Shown here in pieces: positions 1 to 6,744 of a stretch of 10,499 nt of DNA. Numbering within the stretch: the stretch's first letter is position 1; every line of letters begins with the position of its first letter. Origin of the DNA: Thermoplasmata archaeon (GTDB taxonomy: Archaea; Thermoplasmatota; Thermoplasmata; Thermoplasmatales; Thermoplasmataceae); NCBI GenBank assembly GCA_021816385.1, contig JAKAYJ010000033.1:1-10499 (forward strand). The letters are read 5' to 3'. Under the pieces are notes generated by a model, which had not been told where the DNA came from, made no database searches, and saw nothing but the letters and a program-made list of their open reading frames with translations. Made by a program: the position numbers and the translations under genes.

Positions 1-79
1 CATTTATCAGAGAGATAAACCTTTCCAAAGTATCCATGTCTGGATAGCCCATTGTGAAATACAGATACAGATCCTTCAT
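1..79 (-). CDS. trpA: Tryptophan synthase alpha chain, N-terminal fragment (runs off window)
   Basis: Reading the minus strand from 79 gives 26 codons with no stop before the window edge. They start MKDLYLYFTMGYPDMDTLER, which fits the first strand and loop of TrpA ('..P(Y/F)xTxGxPD..', usually near residues 15-30), so this is a short N-terminus. TrpA cleaves indole-3-glycerol phosphate to indole and passes it to TrpB. The catalytic Glu and Asp lie beyond the window, so activity cannot be judged. The ATG overlaps the trpB stop (ATGA, 76-79), which implies translational coupling and supports both the start and the identity. No other family fits as well given the position next to trpB. Confidence 0.85.
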   Translation of the reverse strand, partial: MKDLYLYFTMGYPDMDTLERFISLIN

Positions 80-1332
80 TCCCTTTTCCCCTCAAATATC
101 CCGAGATCGAGAAGGCCGTGGCCGCTGACATTTACCACGACCGTTTTCTTCTCATTTTTATTGGCCTTTATGTATCGCAGGGCCGAAGCTATGGCATGTC
201 CGGATTCAGGAGCGGCAATGATTCCCTGGGTACCTGCGAATATCTTGAGAGCATCTATAACCTCATTCTGGGAAACGTCCTCGGCCTTTATTCTACCGTT
301 CCTCACAAGCAGCGAGAGTGAAGGTGATGCGCCGTGGTATCGAAGACCCCCAGAATAGATCTTCGGTGGGACAAAATCAGCTCCAAGAGAGAACATCCTC
401 AGTTGAGGGAGAATTCCAGCAGAATCGATGTAATCGTATTTGTATTCACCCCTGGTGAACTTTGGTACTTCCTCTGCTGTTGAAGCTATTATATCCATAT
501 CCTCATGATCATTGAGAAATGGGAATACGAATCCTGAGAAGTTGCTCCCTCCCCCTACACATCCTATGAGAGAATCTGCCTTCTCACCCTCAAGTTCAAG
601 TTGCTTAATTGTCTCCAGACCTATGATGCTCTGGTGTGTGATGGCAGAATTAAGGACACTCCCTATCATGTATTTCAGATTTTTTTTCATTGCATATTCC
701 ACCGCCTCACTTATGGCGATTCCAAGCGAGCCAGGGTGATTGGTATTCTCCTTGAAGAATTTTAAGCCACTTCCAGTCATATCTGATGGGCTTGGAATAA
801 CATCCGCACCGTATGTGTTCATGATGACTTTCCTTCCAGGCTTCTGCTGGTAGCTTATCCTTACCATGAAGACCGTGCATGGAAGAGAATAAAGGGAGGA
901 TGCAAGTGCAGTGGCAGTTCCCCACTGTCCTGCGCCCGTTTCCGTGACAGTACCAGAAGAACCTTCCTGTGCGGCATAATACGCCTGGGGTATTGCAGTG
1001 TTTATTTTATGGGAACCTGTTACTGTGGCCCCCTCGAATTTAAAAAATATCTTTCCCCTGTAATCGAGGCGTTTCTCCAGATTCCTTGCCCTAACAAGAG
1101 GGGTGGGCCTCCCGATCTGGATGTACTGCTCCCTCACCTCATCGGGGATATCAACGTATCTTGAAAATGAAAACTCCTGTTTAAGAATCTCCTTTGGTAC
1201 TATATCATTGAGGAGATCAATTGACGATCTGCCCTTGCTCCTGTCGAGAGGCGGGGGTAAGGGTTCCGGAAGGTCAGGAATTATATTATACCATTTCTCA
1301 GGAATTATCTCCTCCCTGTATGATTCCAACAT
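76..1332 (-). CDS. trpB: Tryptophan synthase beta chain, TrpB2 type
   Basis: A PLP enzyme of 418 residues that condenses indole with serine (or, in some TrpB2 enzymes, O-phosphoserine) to make tryptophan in the cytosol. The longer N-terminus with KWYNIIPDLPEPLPPPL (residues 13-29) and the GRPTPLVRA block (74-82) mark the TrpB2 branch rather than the roughly 400-residue TrpB1. The PLP lysine is K109 in GSHKINTA, the catalytic glutamate is E131 in TETGAGQWG, the phosphate-binding loop is GGGSN (260-264), and NVSGHG near residue 403 holds the serine facing the PLP ring. All key residues are intact. The last base pairs overlap trpA, so this is a TrpB2 of the kind encoded with a TrpA partner (TrpB2i/TrpB2a), not an orphan copy. 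The ATG at 1332 is favoured because a TATA box lies about 25 bases upstream. Confidence 0.95.
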   Translation of the reverse strand: MLESYREEIIPEKWYNIIPDLPEPLPPPLDRSKGRSSIDLLNDIVPKEILKQEFSFSRYVDIPDEVREQYIQIGRPTPLVRARNLEKRLDYRGKIFFKFEGATVTGSHKINTAIPQAYYAAQEGSSGTVTETGAGQWGTATALASSLYSLPCTVFMVRISYQQKPGRKVIMNTYGADVIPSPSDMTGSGLKFFKENTNHPGSLGIAISEAVEYAMKKNLKYMIGSVLNSAITHQSIIGLETIKQLELEGEKADSLIGCVGGGSNFSGFVFPFLNDHEDMDIIASTAEEVPKFTRGEYKYDYIDSAGILPQLRMFSLGADFVPPKIYSGGLRYHGASPSLSLLVRNGRIKAEDVSQNEVIDALKIFAGTQGIIAAPESGHAIASALRYIKANKNEKKTVVVNVSGHGLLDLGIFEGKRE

Positions 1333-1352
1333 CCCCTCTTAATTAATTGACT

Positions 1353-1360
1353 TTATTTAA
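1353..1360 (-). promoter_or_regulatory. TATA box of the trpBA unit
   Basis: On the minus strand TTAAATAA lies in the 55-base gap between the methyltransferase gene and trpB. Its centre is about 24 bases upstream of the trpB ATG, so transcription would begin at or next to the start codon (a leaderless mRNA). The purine run GAGGGG touching the ATG is too close to act as a normal ribosome binding site, which agrees with a leaderless start. Confidence 0.55.
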
Positions 1361-1387
1361 GCATTGCTGTTTATTATCAAGCAGCAT

Positions 1388-2050
1388 TCATTTTATACCC
1401 GCATGCATGCAGACAGACCCGAACATGAATGGTTTCATTTCAATGTCATGGAAACCTGCGAGACCCATCATCGTTGAGAACATGCTGGTTGTAACAAACC
1501 TTTTCACTGACTGAGCAAGATATGTGTAGGAAGTGGAGCCTGTCACTCTGTTTCCTATGAATGGGACAATATGGTAGAAGTAAAGGGAAAAAAATTCTCT
1601 ATATACTGGCAGAACAGGCCTAAAAATATCAAGGTTCACAAATACGCCTCCGGGTTTGAGTACCCTGTAAGTCTCTGATATGTACCTTTCAAGCTTTGGC
1701 ACATTTCTGGTTAGGAACGCTGAGACAACAGCATCCTGCGTCATATCATCAACAGGTATCGATTCAACCGTTGATGTTATGAAATGGACATTCGGAAACT
1801 TTTCCTTTCTGAACATCCTGTCGTTTATATCAACCATGGTGATGTGGCATGTCTTACATCTTTTCAGTATCAGTGAGGAAAGTTTGCCTGTGCCTGCTCC
1901 ACAGTCCAGTATCATCTTTCCGTCACCAAGGGGTATCTTCCTGACCATTGCCCTTCTCCATCTCTGATCCATACCCCAGCTTATCATACTGTCCAGGAAA
2001 TCGTATTTGTCGGATATGCTGGAAAATACCTCCAGAACATTATTTTCCAT
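1388..2050 (-). CDS. ubiE: UbiE/MenG-like SAM-dependent C-methyltransferase
   Basis: Likely methylates demethylmenaquinone (or a related quinone precursor) at the last ring step; Thermoplasmatales make menaquinone-type quinones. The protein has 220 residues, near the family norm of 230-250. The UbiE N-terminal signature VFSSISDKYDFLDSMISWGM..RW (8-31) precedes SAM motif I ILDCGAGTGKLS (47-58), the acidic end of strand 2 at D74, the FLTRNVPKLERYISETYRVLKPGG region (112-135), and the UbiE-type tail with YLAQSVKRF (177-185) and AGF...MFGSVCMHAG. The gene follows the DUF424 gene by 9 bases and is probably co-transcribed with mcm. Substrate identity is inferred from the family; a methyltransferase acting on another isoprenoid quinone or lipid is possible. 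Confidence 0.85.
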   Translation of the reverse strand: MENNVLEVFSSISDKYDFLDSMISWGMDQRWRRAMVRKIPLGDGKMILDCGAGTGKLSSLILKRCKTCHITMVDINDRMFRKEKFPNVHFITSTVESIPVDDMTQDAVVSAFLTRNVPKLERYISETYRVLKPGGVFVNLDIFRPVLPVYREFFSLYFYHIVPFIGNRVTGSTSYTYLAQSVKRFVTTSMFSTMMGLAGFHDIEMKPFMFGSVCMHAGIK

Positions 2051-2059
2051 CCGGGTTAC

Positions 2060-2350
2060 CTACTCCAGTAGTTTGGCATACTGAGCGTGCTTTACCCCGC
2101 ATATGGTAATTATGTTTTCAGGATCAACGAATTCATGCTCAATAGCCATATCAACGACATGGTTGCCAACAAGATTCGCAATGGTGCACATATTCAGCGC
2201 TGAAAGAAAGGTTTCATCGTTCACGGTAACATTTCCATAAAATTCCTCGTCAACCTTGAGATGTAGCTTCCCCTCTCTGAGGTTCTTGTTAAGGATATTT
2301 CTATCTGCAGCCGATACAAGCACTTCTCCATTTACAGAAACAACTTTCAT
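2060..2350 (-). CDS. DUF424 family archaeal protein
   Basis: A small soluble protein (96 residues from the ATG) with the DUF424 hallmarks: a short N-terminal strand MKVVSVNGEVLVSAAD, then REGKLHLKV.EEFYG (about 25-39), TIANLVG (about 56-62) and VDPENIITICGV.HAQ (about 75-90). The family is archaeal and has no established biochemical role. It is often found near information-processing genes, and here it sits between mcm (8-11 bases upstream) and the UbiE-like gene (9 bases downstream), so it is probably part of the mcm operon. An in-frame GTG directly before the ATG (2353) is an equally possible start, adding one Met. No membrane segment or signal peptide is visible. Confidence 0.85.
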   Translation of the reverse strand: MKVVSVNGEVLVSAADRNILNKNLREGKLHLKVDEEFYGNVTVNDETFLSALNMCTIANLVGNHVVDMAIEHEFVDPENIITICGVKHAQYAKLLE

Positions 2351-2361
2351 CACTATCTTGT

Positions 2362-5019
2362 TCAGTTTACCACCTTGTATCTGCTCTGAAATGGTTCATA
2401 TAGCTGCCCCATGGCCTTCAGCTTTGACAGGGAATTCCTTATTCTCTCCTCTGACATCCCCCTCTGCTTCCCGTCCATATCTATATCAGCGTAATCTGCA
2501 ATACCTTTCTCCTGCTGCAGTTTCCTCACTATGTCCAGGACAATCTCCATATCTCCCCGGGACCTTGTGGAATTACCTGTCATGAGGATGTCAACATCAG
2601 GGACACCGTCAATGGAGGATACCTGGTTGATGTAATAGTTTATTATGCTCCTTGCCCTTTGGGCGTCCTCCATTGTTACCGTATCAGAAAGTCTGATCCT
2701 CGCTGATGCTTCAGATAAACGTATTATGGATTCGAGCTGCCTTGCCGTGATGGGCATGCCCTCAGAAGAATTGGTGCTTCTGGAATCAACGTAATCCCTT
2801 CTTATGTATTCCATGGCATCTTTTGAAAGTCTGGGAAATATCCGGCTCTTTGCAAACATCACATACTTTCTCAGCAGGTCTTTCTCCACGACTGGTGTGA
2901 ACTTCTCATCGTCCTCGAGATCTTCAACCTCCCCACCTGCCTCCATGACCCTCAGTGATTCCCCGTACCTGTGTGCCCTGATGACATGATCAGCAAGTTT
3001 TGTGTCGTTTTCCCTTACGGGTGTATCCGTCAGCTTGAATATGATGTCAAATCTTGAAAGCAGAGGGATGGGGAGCTTGATTTGGTCTGTGAGAGTCTTG
3101 GTCACATCATATCTTCCCAGTGTTGGGTTTGCCGCCGCAAGTACTGAGCACCTTGATGTCAGTGTTGCGAATATCCCTGCCTTTGATATTGTGATGGAAT
3201 TATGCACCAGCAAATCACCGTAGAAAAATACGTGGTTTTTCTCAACACCAACGTCATAGACCCATCTTTTATTGTATGGAATTGTTTCAACACTGGTTAC
3301 CCTGGAGGTAACCATTCCTTTGAAGTATGGTATACCTCCCTCATCGTAAGGAAAGTCCTGATCTATCTCATTCTCATCTGAAGAAACATCTCCGTCCTTC
3401 ATGAATACCATGTCACCAGTAACAAGCTCACATGCCCTTAACAGATCCACCTGGCCATTTCTCATGACAAGGAAGGGGTGCTCTTCCGTGACATCAACAA
3501 ATACTCCGAATTCAATTCTGACACGGAAAAGATGATCTGGCGCGATGTGCCTGCTCACCTGTGTTATCCTTCCCCTTATTATGTTATGAAGATTGGATGA
3601 AAGGATTGTGTACTCTCCATTAAGGGGAAGAATTTCACAGTTTATGCCTTCAACTGTTTCACCCTTCCTTTTTTCCATGAGAGAATCCACGAAGTCACCT
3701 ATCTTAATTCTTCCAGTGGGATTTACATCGATTTCTGTTGAGAAGGAATATGACTGCTGCTCCATGGCCTCGTGCATGGAGGAAGTGTCCACCGGATCCA
3801 TCTTGTCAAGCTCATCTATGGCAGCAAGGCCGTTATTTGCCAGAACAAGTACACCAGCCTCAAGAGTCCACCTTCCCTCACCAAAATCATCCCTGACAGC
3901 TGCAGCTGTGAGACCTGCTGAGCTTGAACCCCTGCCGAAGGCGAAAACACCCCTGGGTGTGATATCTGTCATATAGCGGAGAAGCTGTGATTTTGCAGTT
4001 CCGGGGTCTCCAACAATGAGAATATGAATATCACCCCTTATGGTAGTTCCATCCTTCATAACCTTCCTGACACCACCGAACATCTGCAGCACCAGACTCT
4101 GTTTTATTATATCCATATCATATATTGTCGGTGCGATTGACTTGGCTAGTAGTTCCACTATGCCAGGCCTTGATGCAAGTTTCCTTATCTTCTCCTCGTC
4201 CTCCTGGGTTATTTCAACGCTTTCCATTTCTTTTGTTTCCTTCCTGTAATTCAGTGTGTACACATAAGTGGTAAACTCGGTGAGCAGAACTGCCCCTATT
4301 CTCTTCTGATCTGCAAGGAGAACACCGTCGATGATCACCCTTTCACCCGGTTCTATCCTTCCGGTAAGATCATCCTCGAGAACAACAGTTATCCTCTGTG
4401 GTTGTGTACCACCTTCCATCGTCTCTGGGTTTTCCTGCACTTCTATTTTCTGGACGTCCACAAATTCTGACTCTTCAAGAATCAGCTTGAATTTTGCCTT
4501 TACCCTATCTGCATCACAGTCCGGATTGGAACATTTGGGAGGCTCCTCAAGTCTGCCCCTTTGCTGCGGTTCTATGGTCTTTTCGGCACACAGGCTGCAC
4601 TGGAAGACCGCATTCTGTAGTCTTGGAAGGACGTCTGTCCTTTTCCTAACTATGCCAGTAACGCTTAGAAGCTTTCCAATCCTGTCGCTTCTTATATCTC
4701 TGATATCAACCTTTACATCCCTCTCTTTTAGATCCACAAGCCGAATATTCACCCTTCTGGAATCTGAATCCCTGCTTTTGTCAAGAAAGCGGCTGATGAA
4801 GCTTTCACCTGCTCCTATTACATCAAGGGGATTGTTTATTATGGCCTGTGCAAAATCGTTGTTGAACTCAACAATATGCCTGAATGAAACTGTGATGGAT
4901 TTTATATCAGGATAGAACTCCTTGAATTTTACGATCCTTTCCATGTAGCCGAATCGCTCAAAGAAATCCCTCCAGAGTTCCTCAGTGTTTTCTTGGTTCA
5001 GACCACCATTTACTATCAT
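2362..5019 (-). CDS. mcm: Replicative DNA helicase MCM, intein-containing precursor
   Basis: The archaeal replicative helicase: a hexameric AAA+ motor that unwinds duplex DNA ahead of the replisome. The precursor is 885 residues and the spliced protein would be 700, the usual archaeal MCM size. Order of parts: N-terminal domain A (1-110), zinc site C141-x2-C144...C163-x4-C168, OB fold to about 255, Walker A GDPGTAKS (337-344), Walker B with IDELD (401-405), intein 423-607, sensor 1 AAANP (628-632), the LLSRFD arginine-finger motif (653-658), and a C-terminal winged-helix domain (about 820-885). Joining Q422 to S608 restores the normal MCM sequence EQQ|SITISKAGI. The gene leads an operon with the DUF424 and UbiE-like genes. 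The ATG at 5019 is supported by a TATA-like box about 28 bases upstream. Confidence 0.97.
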   Translation of the reverse strand: MIVNGGLNQENTEELWRDFFERFGYMERIVKFKEFYPDIKSITVSFRHIVEFNNDFAQAIINNPLDVIGAGESFISRFLDKSRDSDSRRVNIRLVDLKERDVKVDIRDIRSDRIGKLLSVTGIVRKRTDVLPRLQNAVFQCSLCAEKTIEPQQRGRLEEPPKCSNPDCDADRVKAKFKLILEESEFVDVQKIEVQENPETMEGGTQPQRITVVLEDDLTGRIEPGERVIIDGVLLADQKRIGAVLLTEFTTYVYTLNYRKETKEMESVEITQEDEEKIRKLASRPGIVELLAKSIAPTIYDMDIIKQSLVLQMFGGVRKVMKDGTTIRGDIHILIVGDPGTAKSQLLRYMTDITPRGVFAFGRGSSSAGLTAAAVRDDFGEGRWTLEAGVLVLANNGLAAIDELDKMDPVDTSSMHEAMEQQSYSFSTEIDVNPTGRIKIGDFVDSLMEKRKGETVEGINCEILPLNGEYTILSSNLHNIIRGRITQVSRHIAPDHLFRVRIEFGVFVDVTEEHPFLVMRNGQVDLLRACELVTGDMVFMKDGDVSSDENEIDQDFPYDEGGIPYFKGMVTSRVTSVETIPYNKRWVYDVGVEKNHVFFYGDLLVHNSITISKAGIFATLTSRCSVLAAANPTLGRYDVTKTLTDQIKLPIPLLSRFDIIFKLTDTPVRENDTKLADHVIRAHRYGESLRVMEAGGEVEDLEDDEKFTPVVEKDLLRKYVMFAKSRIFPRLSKDAMEYIRRDYVDSRSTNSSEGMPITARQLESIIRLSEASARIRLSDTVTMEDAQRARSIINYYINQVSSIDGVPDVDILMTGNSTRSRGDMEIVLDIVRKLQQEKGIADYADIDMDGKQRGMSEERIRNSLSKLKAMGQLYEPFQSRYKVVN
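3199..3753 (-). other. Mini-intein in MCM (185 residues, no homing endonuclease)
   Basis: An in-frame protein-splicing element at residues 423-607 of the precursor. It opens with Ser1 (SYSFSTEID, block A) and has the block B motif VTEEH (intein T89-x-x-H92), a block F VYDVGVEKNHVF with D167 and H174, and the C-terminal LLVHN (H184, N185) followed by Ser +1 of the C-extein. All residues needed for self-splicing are present, so it is probably active. There is no LAGLIDADG or HNH endonuclease. An acidic linker (about 119-140, DGDVSSDENEIDQDFPYDEGG) lies where an endonuclease would sit. The insertion point follows the conserved EQQ just after Walker B, a highly conserved position of the kind inteins favour in MCM/CDC21. 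It cannot spread by itself, so it is a fixed or degenerate element. Confidence 0.93.
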
Positions 5020-5043
5020 TATTCTTCTTCATCAGGTCTACCG

Positions 5044-5057
5044 TATTATTCTTTTCC
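5044..5057 (-). promoter_or_regulatory. Probable mcm operon promoter (BRE + TATA)
   Basis: Read on the minus strand, a purine-rich BRE-like GGAAAAG is followed by AATAATA, centred about 28 bases upstream of the mcm ATG. This spacing predicts a transcript starting at or just before the start codon. The box is a weak TATA match, so the call is tentative. Confidence 0.4.
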
Positions 5058-5261
5058 ATTCTTAAACAAATTGTAAGTGAACCAAGCTGTTAACTCTGCC
5101 AGTTTACGTAAAAGTTGTCTCGGAATTCTCAACTATTATTCCAGATTTCTTGGAATTTTAATTCAAGCCGAATTTTTTCTTAAAAAAATTCATTAGACAC
5201 TGGGCTTTTTTCATTTAAAATGAATGAAGCTGCATGGTCTGATATCCATCCATAATGGTTA

Positions 5262-5280
5262 TGCACATGATTTGCACATG
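5262..5280 (+). repeat. Tandem TGCACATG pair, candidate regulator site
   Basis: TGCACATG occurs at 5262-5269 and again at 5273-5280, an 11-base period, so both copies face the same side of the helix. It lies about 25-45 bases upstream of the TATA-like box of the 5341 gene, where archaeal activators bind. The regulator is unknown. Confidence 0.4.
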
Positions 5281-5296
5281 TTTTGTATGAAATATT

Positions 5297-5312
5297 GGAA
5301 ATAGCTTAAATC
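5297..5312 (+). promoter_or_regulatory. Probable promoter of the 5341 gene
   Basis: A purine-rich GGAAATAG element runs into CTTAAATC (5305-5312), a BRE/TATA-like pair centred about 32 bases before the ATG at 5341. This predicts a leader of about 6 bases. A second A/T stretch, TTTTAAATAA (5317-5326), is too close to the start to serve the same ATG. Confidence 0.45.
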
Positions 5313-5340
5313 AGCATTTTAAATAATTGAATCGATCGGT

Positions 5341-6336
5341 ATGAATAAGAAGAATGCCTTGATTGTAGTGTTTGTTGTTGCAACACTGGCTTTTGCTGGT
5401 GCCTTCGGATATGCCTTTGCTTCCTCATCAAGTGAGAAGGCTCAGAACAATACTTTGGCAGCGAATTATGATAACCAGCAAGGCTCAGTTGTTTTAAAAA
5501 GTGCATTTTCGCACTGGAATGATATAGCCATAGAGAATGTCAGCCTGCTCGCTGATCAGTATGAGCCAAATGCCACACTTCACTGGATAGGTGGTCCCCT
5601 CTCAGGGACATACACTGGGAACACGTCCATCTTGAATGTTTGGGGTAAATTCTTCAATCTCTGGAGTGCAGTCTGGTTCTATGCTGAGGCTCCGCCCACT
5701 GTAAATGCATCAGGAAACAATGCTACAGTGGTTTCTCATAATCAGTTCATAGTAACACCATTCTCTGAACCATTCCAGGTACAATACATTGATGTTTCTT
5801 ATGTTCTAAGTTTCGTATTCCAGAACAATCGTTTCATGATTAGCAATGAAGTATGGCATATTACAGGAACAGGCTTTATTTCATTTTCCCAGGAATCATA
5901 CGAGTATAACCAGATAAGCAATCTAGCGTTCAGCCACTGGAACGCCATAGCCATTGAGAATGTCTCACTTGTAATGCAGCAGTACACTTCTAATTCAACC
6001 CTACACTGGGTTAATGGTCCGTTGAAGGGAAACTACACCGGCACATCAGAAATAAATGCCACTTGGACACGTTTCTTCAGCATGTGGAACGCCGTATGGT
6101 TTTATAGTGAAAGCCCACCGGTAATCATGATTAATGGGTCTTCGGCAACTGTTCTGGCAACCGTACAGTTCATTGTTCAAAGTTCCTCCAACCTTTCACA
6201 GTTTGACTACATAAACGTTACATACACCTTACAGTATCAAAACATGGGATTCAGTTCAACAAACGGTGAAACCAACTTCGTAATAATAAACGAAATCTTT
6301 GACAACACAGCAATTGGCCCTCTGTCCAAGGTATGA
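5341..6336 (+). CDS. Secreted protein with two tandem NTF2/SnoaL-like repeats
   Basis: A 331-residue exported protein of unknown function. Residues 5-28 form a hydrophobic signal or anchor segment after MNKK, ending in a small-residue AFASSSS stretch. Two homologous domains follow, about 54-180 and 195-325, offset by 141 residues. Each has FSHWN..AIENVS, an N-x-T-LHW strand, GPL.G.YTG and W..FF..W.AVWFY..-PP. By hand count 41 of 65 aligned residues are identical in the best block. The pattern (Trp/Tyr-rich, a helix then a curved sheet) resembles NTF2/SnoaL-like cone folds, usually ligand-binding or enzymatic; no catalytic set is recognisable, so the role is open. Thirteen N-x-S/T sequons (for example N66, N77, N94, N207, N218, N231) suggest a glycosylated cell-surface protein, as expected for wall-less acidophilic archaea. 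There is no C-terminal anchor. Confidence 0.75.
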   Translation: MNKKNALIVVFVVATLAFAGAFGYAFASSSSEKAQNNTLAANYDNQQGSVVLKSAFSHWNDIAIENVSLLADQYEPNATLHWIGGPLSGTYTGNTSILNVWGKFFNLWSAVWFYAEAPPTVNASGNNATVVSHNQFIVTPFSEPFQVQYIDVSYVLSFVFQNNRFMISNEVWHITGTGFISFSQESYEYNQISNLAFSHWNAIAIENVSLVMQQYTSNSTLHWVNGPLKGNYTGTSEINATWTRFFSMWNAVWFYSESPPVIMINGSSATVLATVQFIVQSSSNLSQFDYINVTYTLQYQNMGFSSTNGETNFVIINEIFDNTAIGPLSKV

Positions 6337-6384
6337 GACTCAAATGAATTTTCTTCTCTTTATATTTCCTTCAAGATCGCCTTA

Positions 6385-6391
6385 TTTTTTT
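6385..6391 (+). terminator. T-tract, possible terminator of the 5341 gene
   Basis: A run of seven T residues about 50 bases after the stop codon, in a pyrimidine-rich stretch and before the next promoter. Archaeal RNA polymerase commonly stops at such tracts without a hairpin. No strong stem precedes it. Confidence 0.35.
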
Positions 6392-6410
6392 ACAATAAAT
6401 CTTATTACAT

Positions 6411-6420
6411 TTTATATTAA
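6411..6420 (+). promoter_or_regulatory. TATA box of the regulator/membrane-protein pair
   Basis: TTTATATTAA is centred about 26 bases before the ATG at 6442, which puts the predicted transcription start at the start codon (leaderless). No Shine-Dalgarno-like sequence is seen just before this ATG. Confidence 0.55.
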
Positions 6421-6441
6421 TCAGGGAGCGAGACTAGTTAG

Positions 6442-6744
6442 ATGTTTCCCAATTCAGATGCCATTTCACGTTCATTATGGTGGATATTCATAGGAACAAA
6501 AGGAGGTATAACAAGGTTGAAAATAGTAAAAAGTCTGATGGAGAATCCTGGAAATATCCACAGCATAAGCCAATCGTTGCATCTAAATTATCGAACCGTG
6601 GAGCATCATATCAAATTTTTGGAAAAGAACAATCTGATAGTAGCTCAGGGTGATAAATATGGCAGAGTTTATTTTATATCTCCATTGTTGATCTCTAACC
6701 AGGACAAGTTGGATTTTATATTTAAGAAGGCAGGAATAAGATGA
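6442..6744 (+). CDS. Winged-helix transcriptional regulator (ArsR/MarR-like)
   Basis: A 100-residue DNA-binding protein. TRLKIVKSLMENPGN (24-38) is the first helix, HSISQSLHLN (40-49) the second, YRTVEHHIKFLEKNNLI (50-66) the recognition helix and following strand, and VAQGDKYGRVYFIS (67-80) the wing. This is the archaeal winged-helix pattern 'IS..L.LNYRTVxHHxxxLEKNxLI'. There are no cysteine or histidine clusters that would mark metal sensing, so the signal is unknown. The N-terminus has a Trp-rich hydrophobic patch, SLWWIFIG (11-18), that might contact its partner or the membrane. The stop codon overlaps the start of a small membrane-protein gene (ATGA), so the two are made together and probably act together; autoregulation is plausible but unproven. 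Confidence 0.82.
   Translation: MFPNSDAISRSLWWIFIGTKGGITRLKIVKSLMENPGNIHSISQSLHLNYRTVEHHIKFLEKNNLIVAQGDKYGRVYFISPLLISNQDKLDFIFKKAGIR

Larger units (their letters stand above)
5020..5340. other. Divergent A/T-rich intergenic region between mcm and the surface-protein gene
   Basis: No gene is visible in these 321 bases. They hold two divergent promoters plus several small symmetric elements: ATTCCA/TGGAAT with a 7-base loop (5138-5156), GAATT-TT-AATTC (5153-5164), GAATTTTTT/AAAAAATTC with a 4-base loop (5170-5191), TTCATTT-A-AAATGAA (5210-5224), and the TGCACATG tandem pair. Being between divergent genes, the hairpins are not expected to be terminators. Nothing like an origin recognition box array or a cdc6/orc1 gene is seen. 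Confidence 0.6.

Noticed and set aside
3320..3400. Homing endonuclease inside the MCM intein
   Set aside because: The segment between block B and block F is only an acidic linker, too short for LAGLIDADG or HNH motifs, and none is seen.
4331..4915. 194-codon open frame on the plus strand opposite mcm, and similar frames at 3593-3976 and 7556-7975
   Set aside because: They are antisense to well-conserved genes, have Ser/Leu-rich low-complexity translations and lack promoters or family motifs.
5020..5340. Replication origin next to mcm
   Set aside because: The region is A/T-rich with hairpins, but no origin recognition box array or cdc6/orc1 gene is visible; promoters explain the A/T content.
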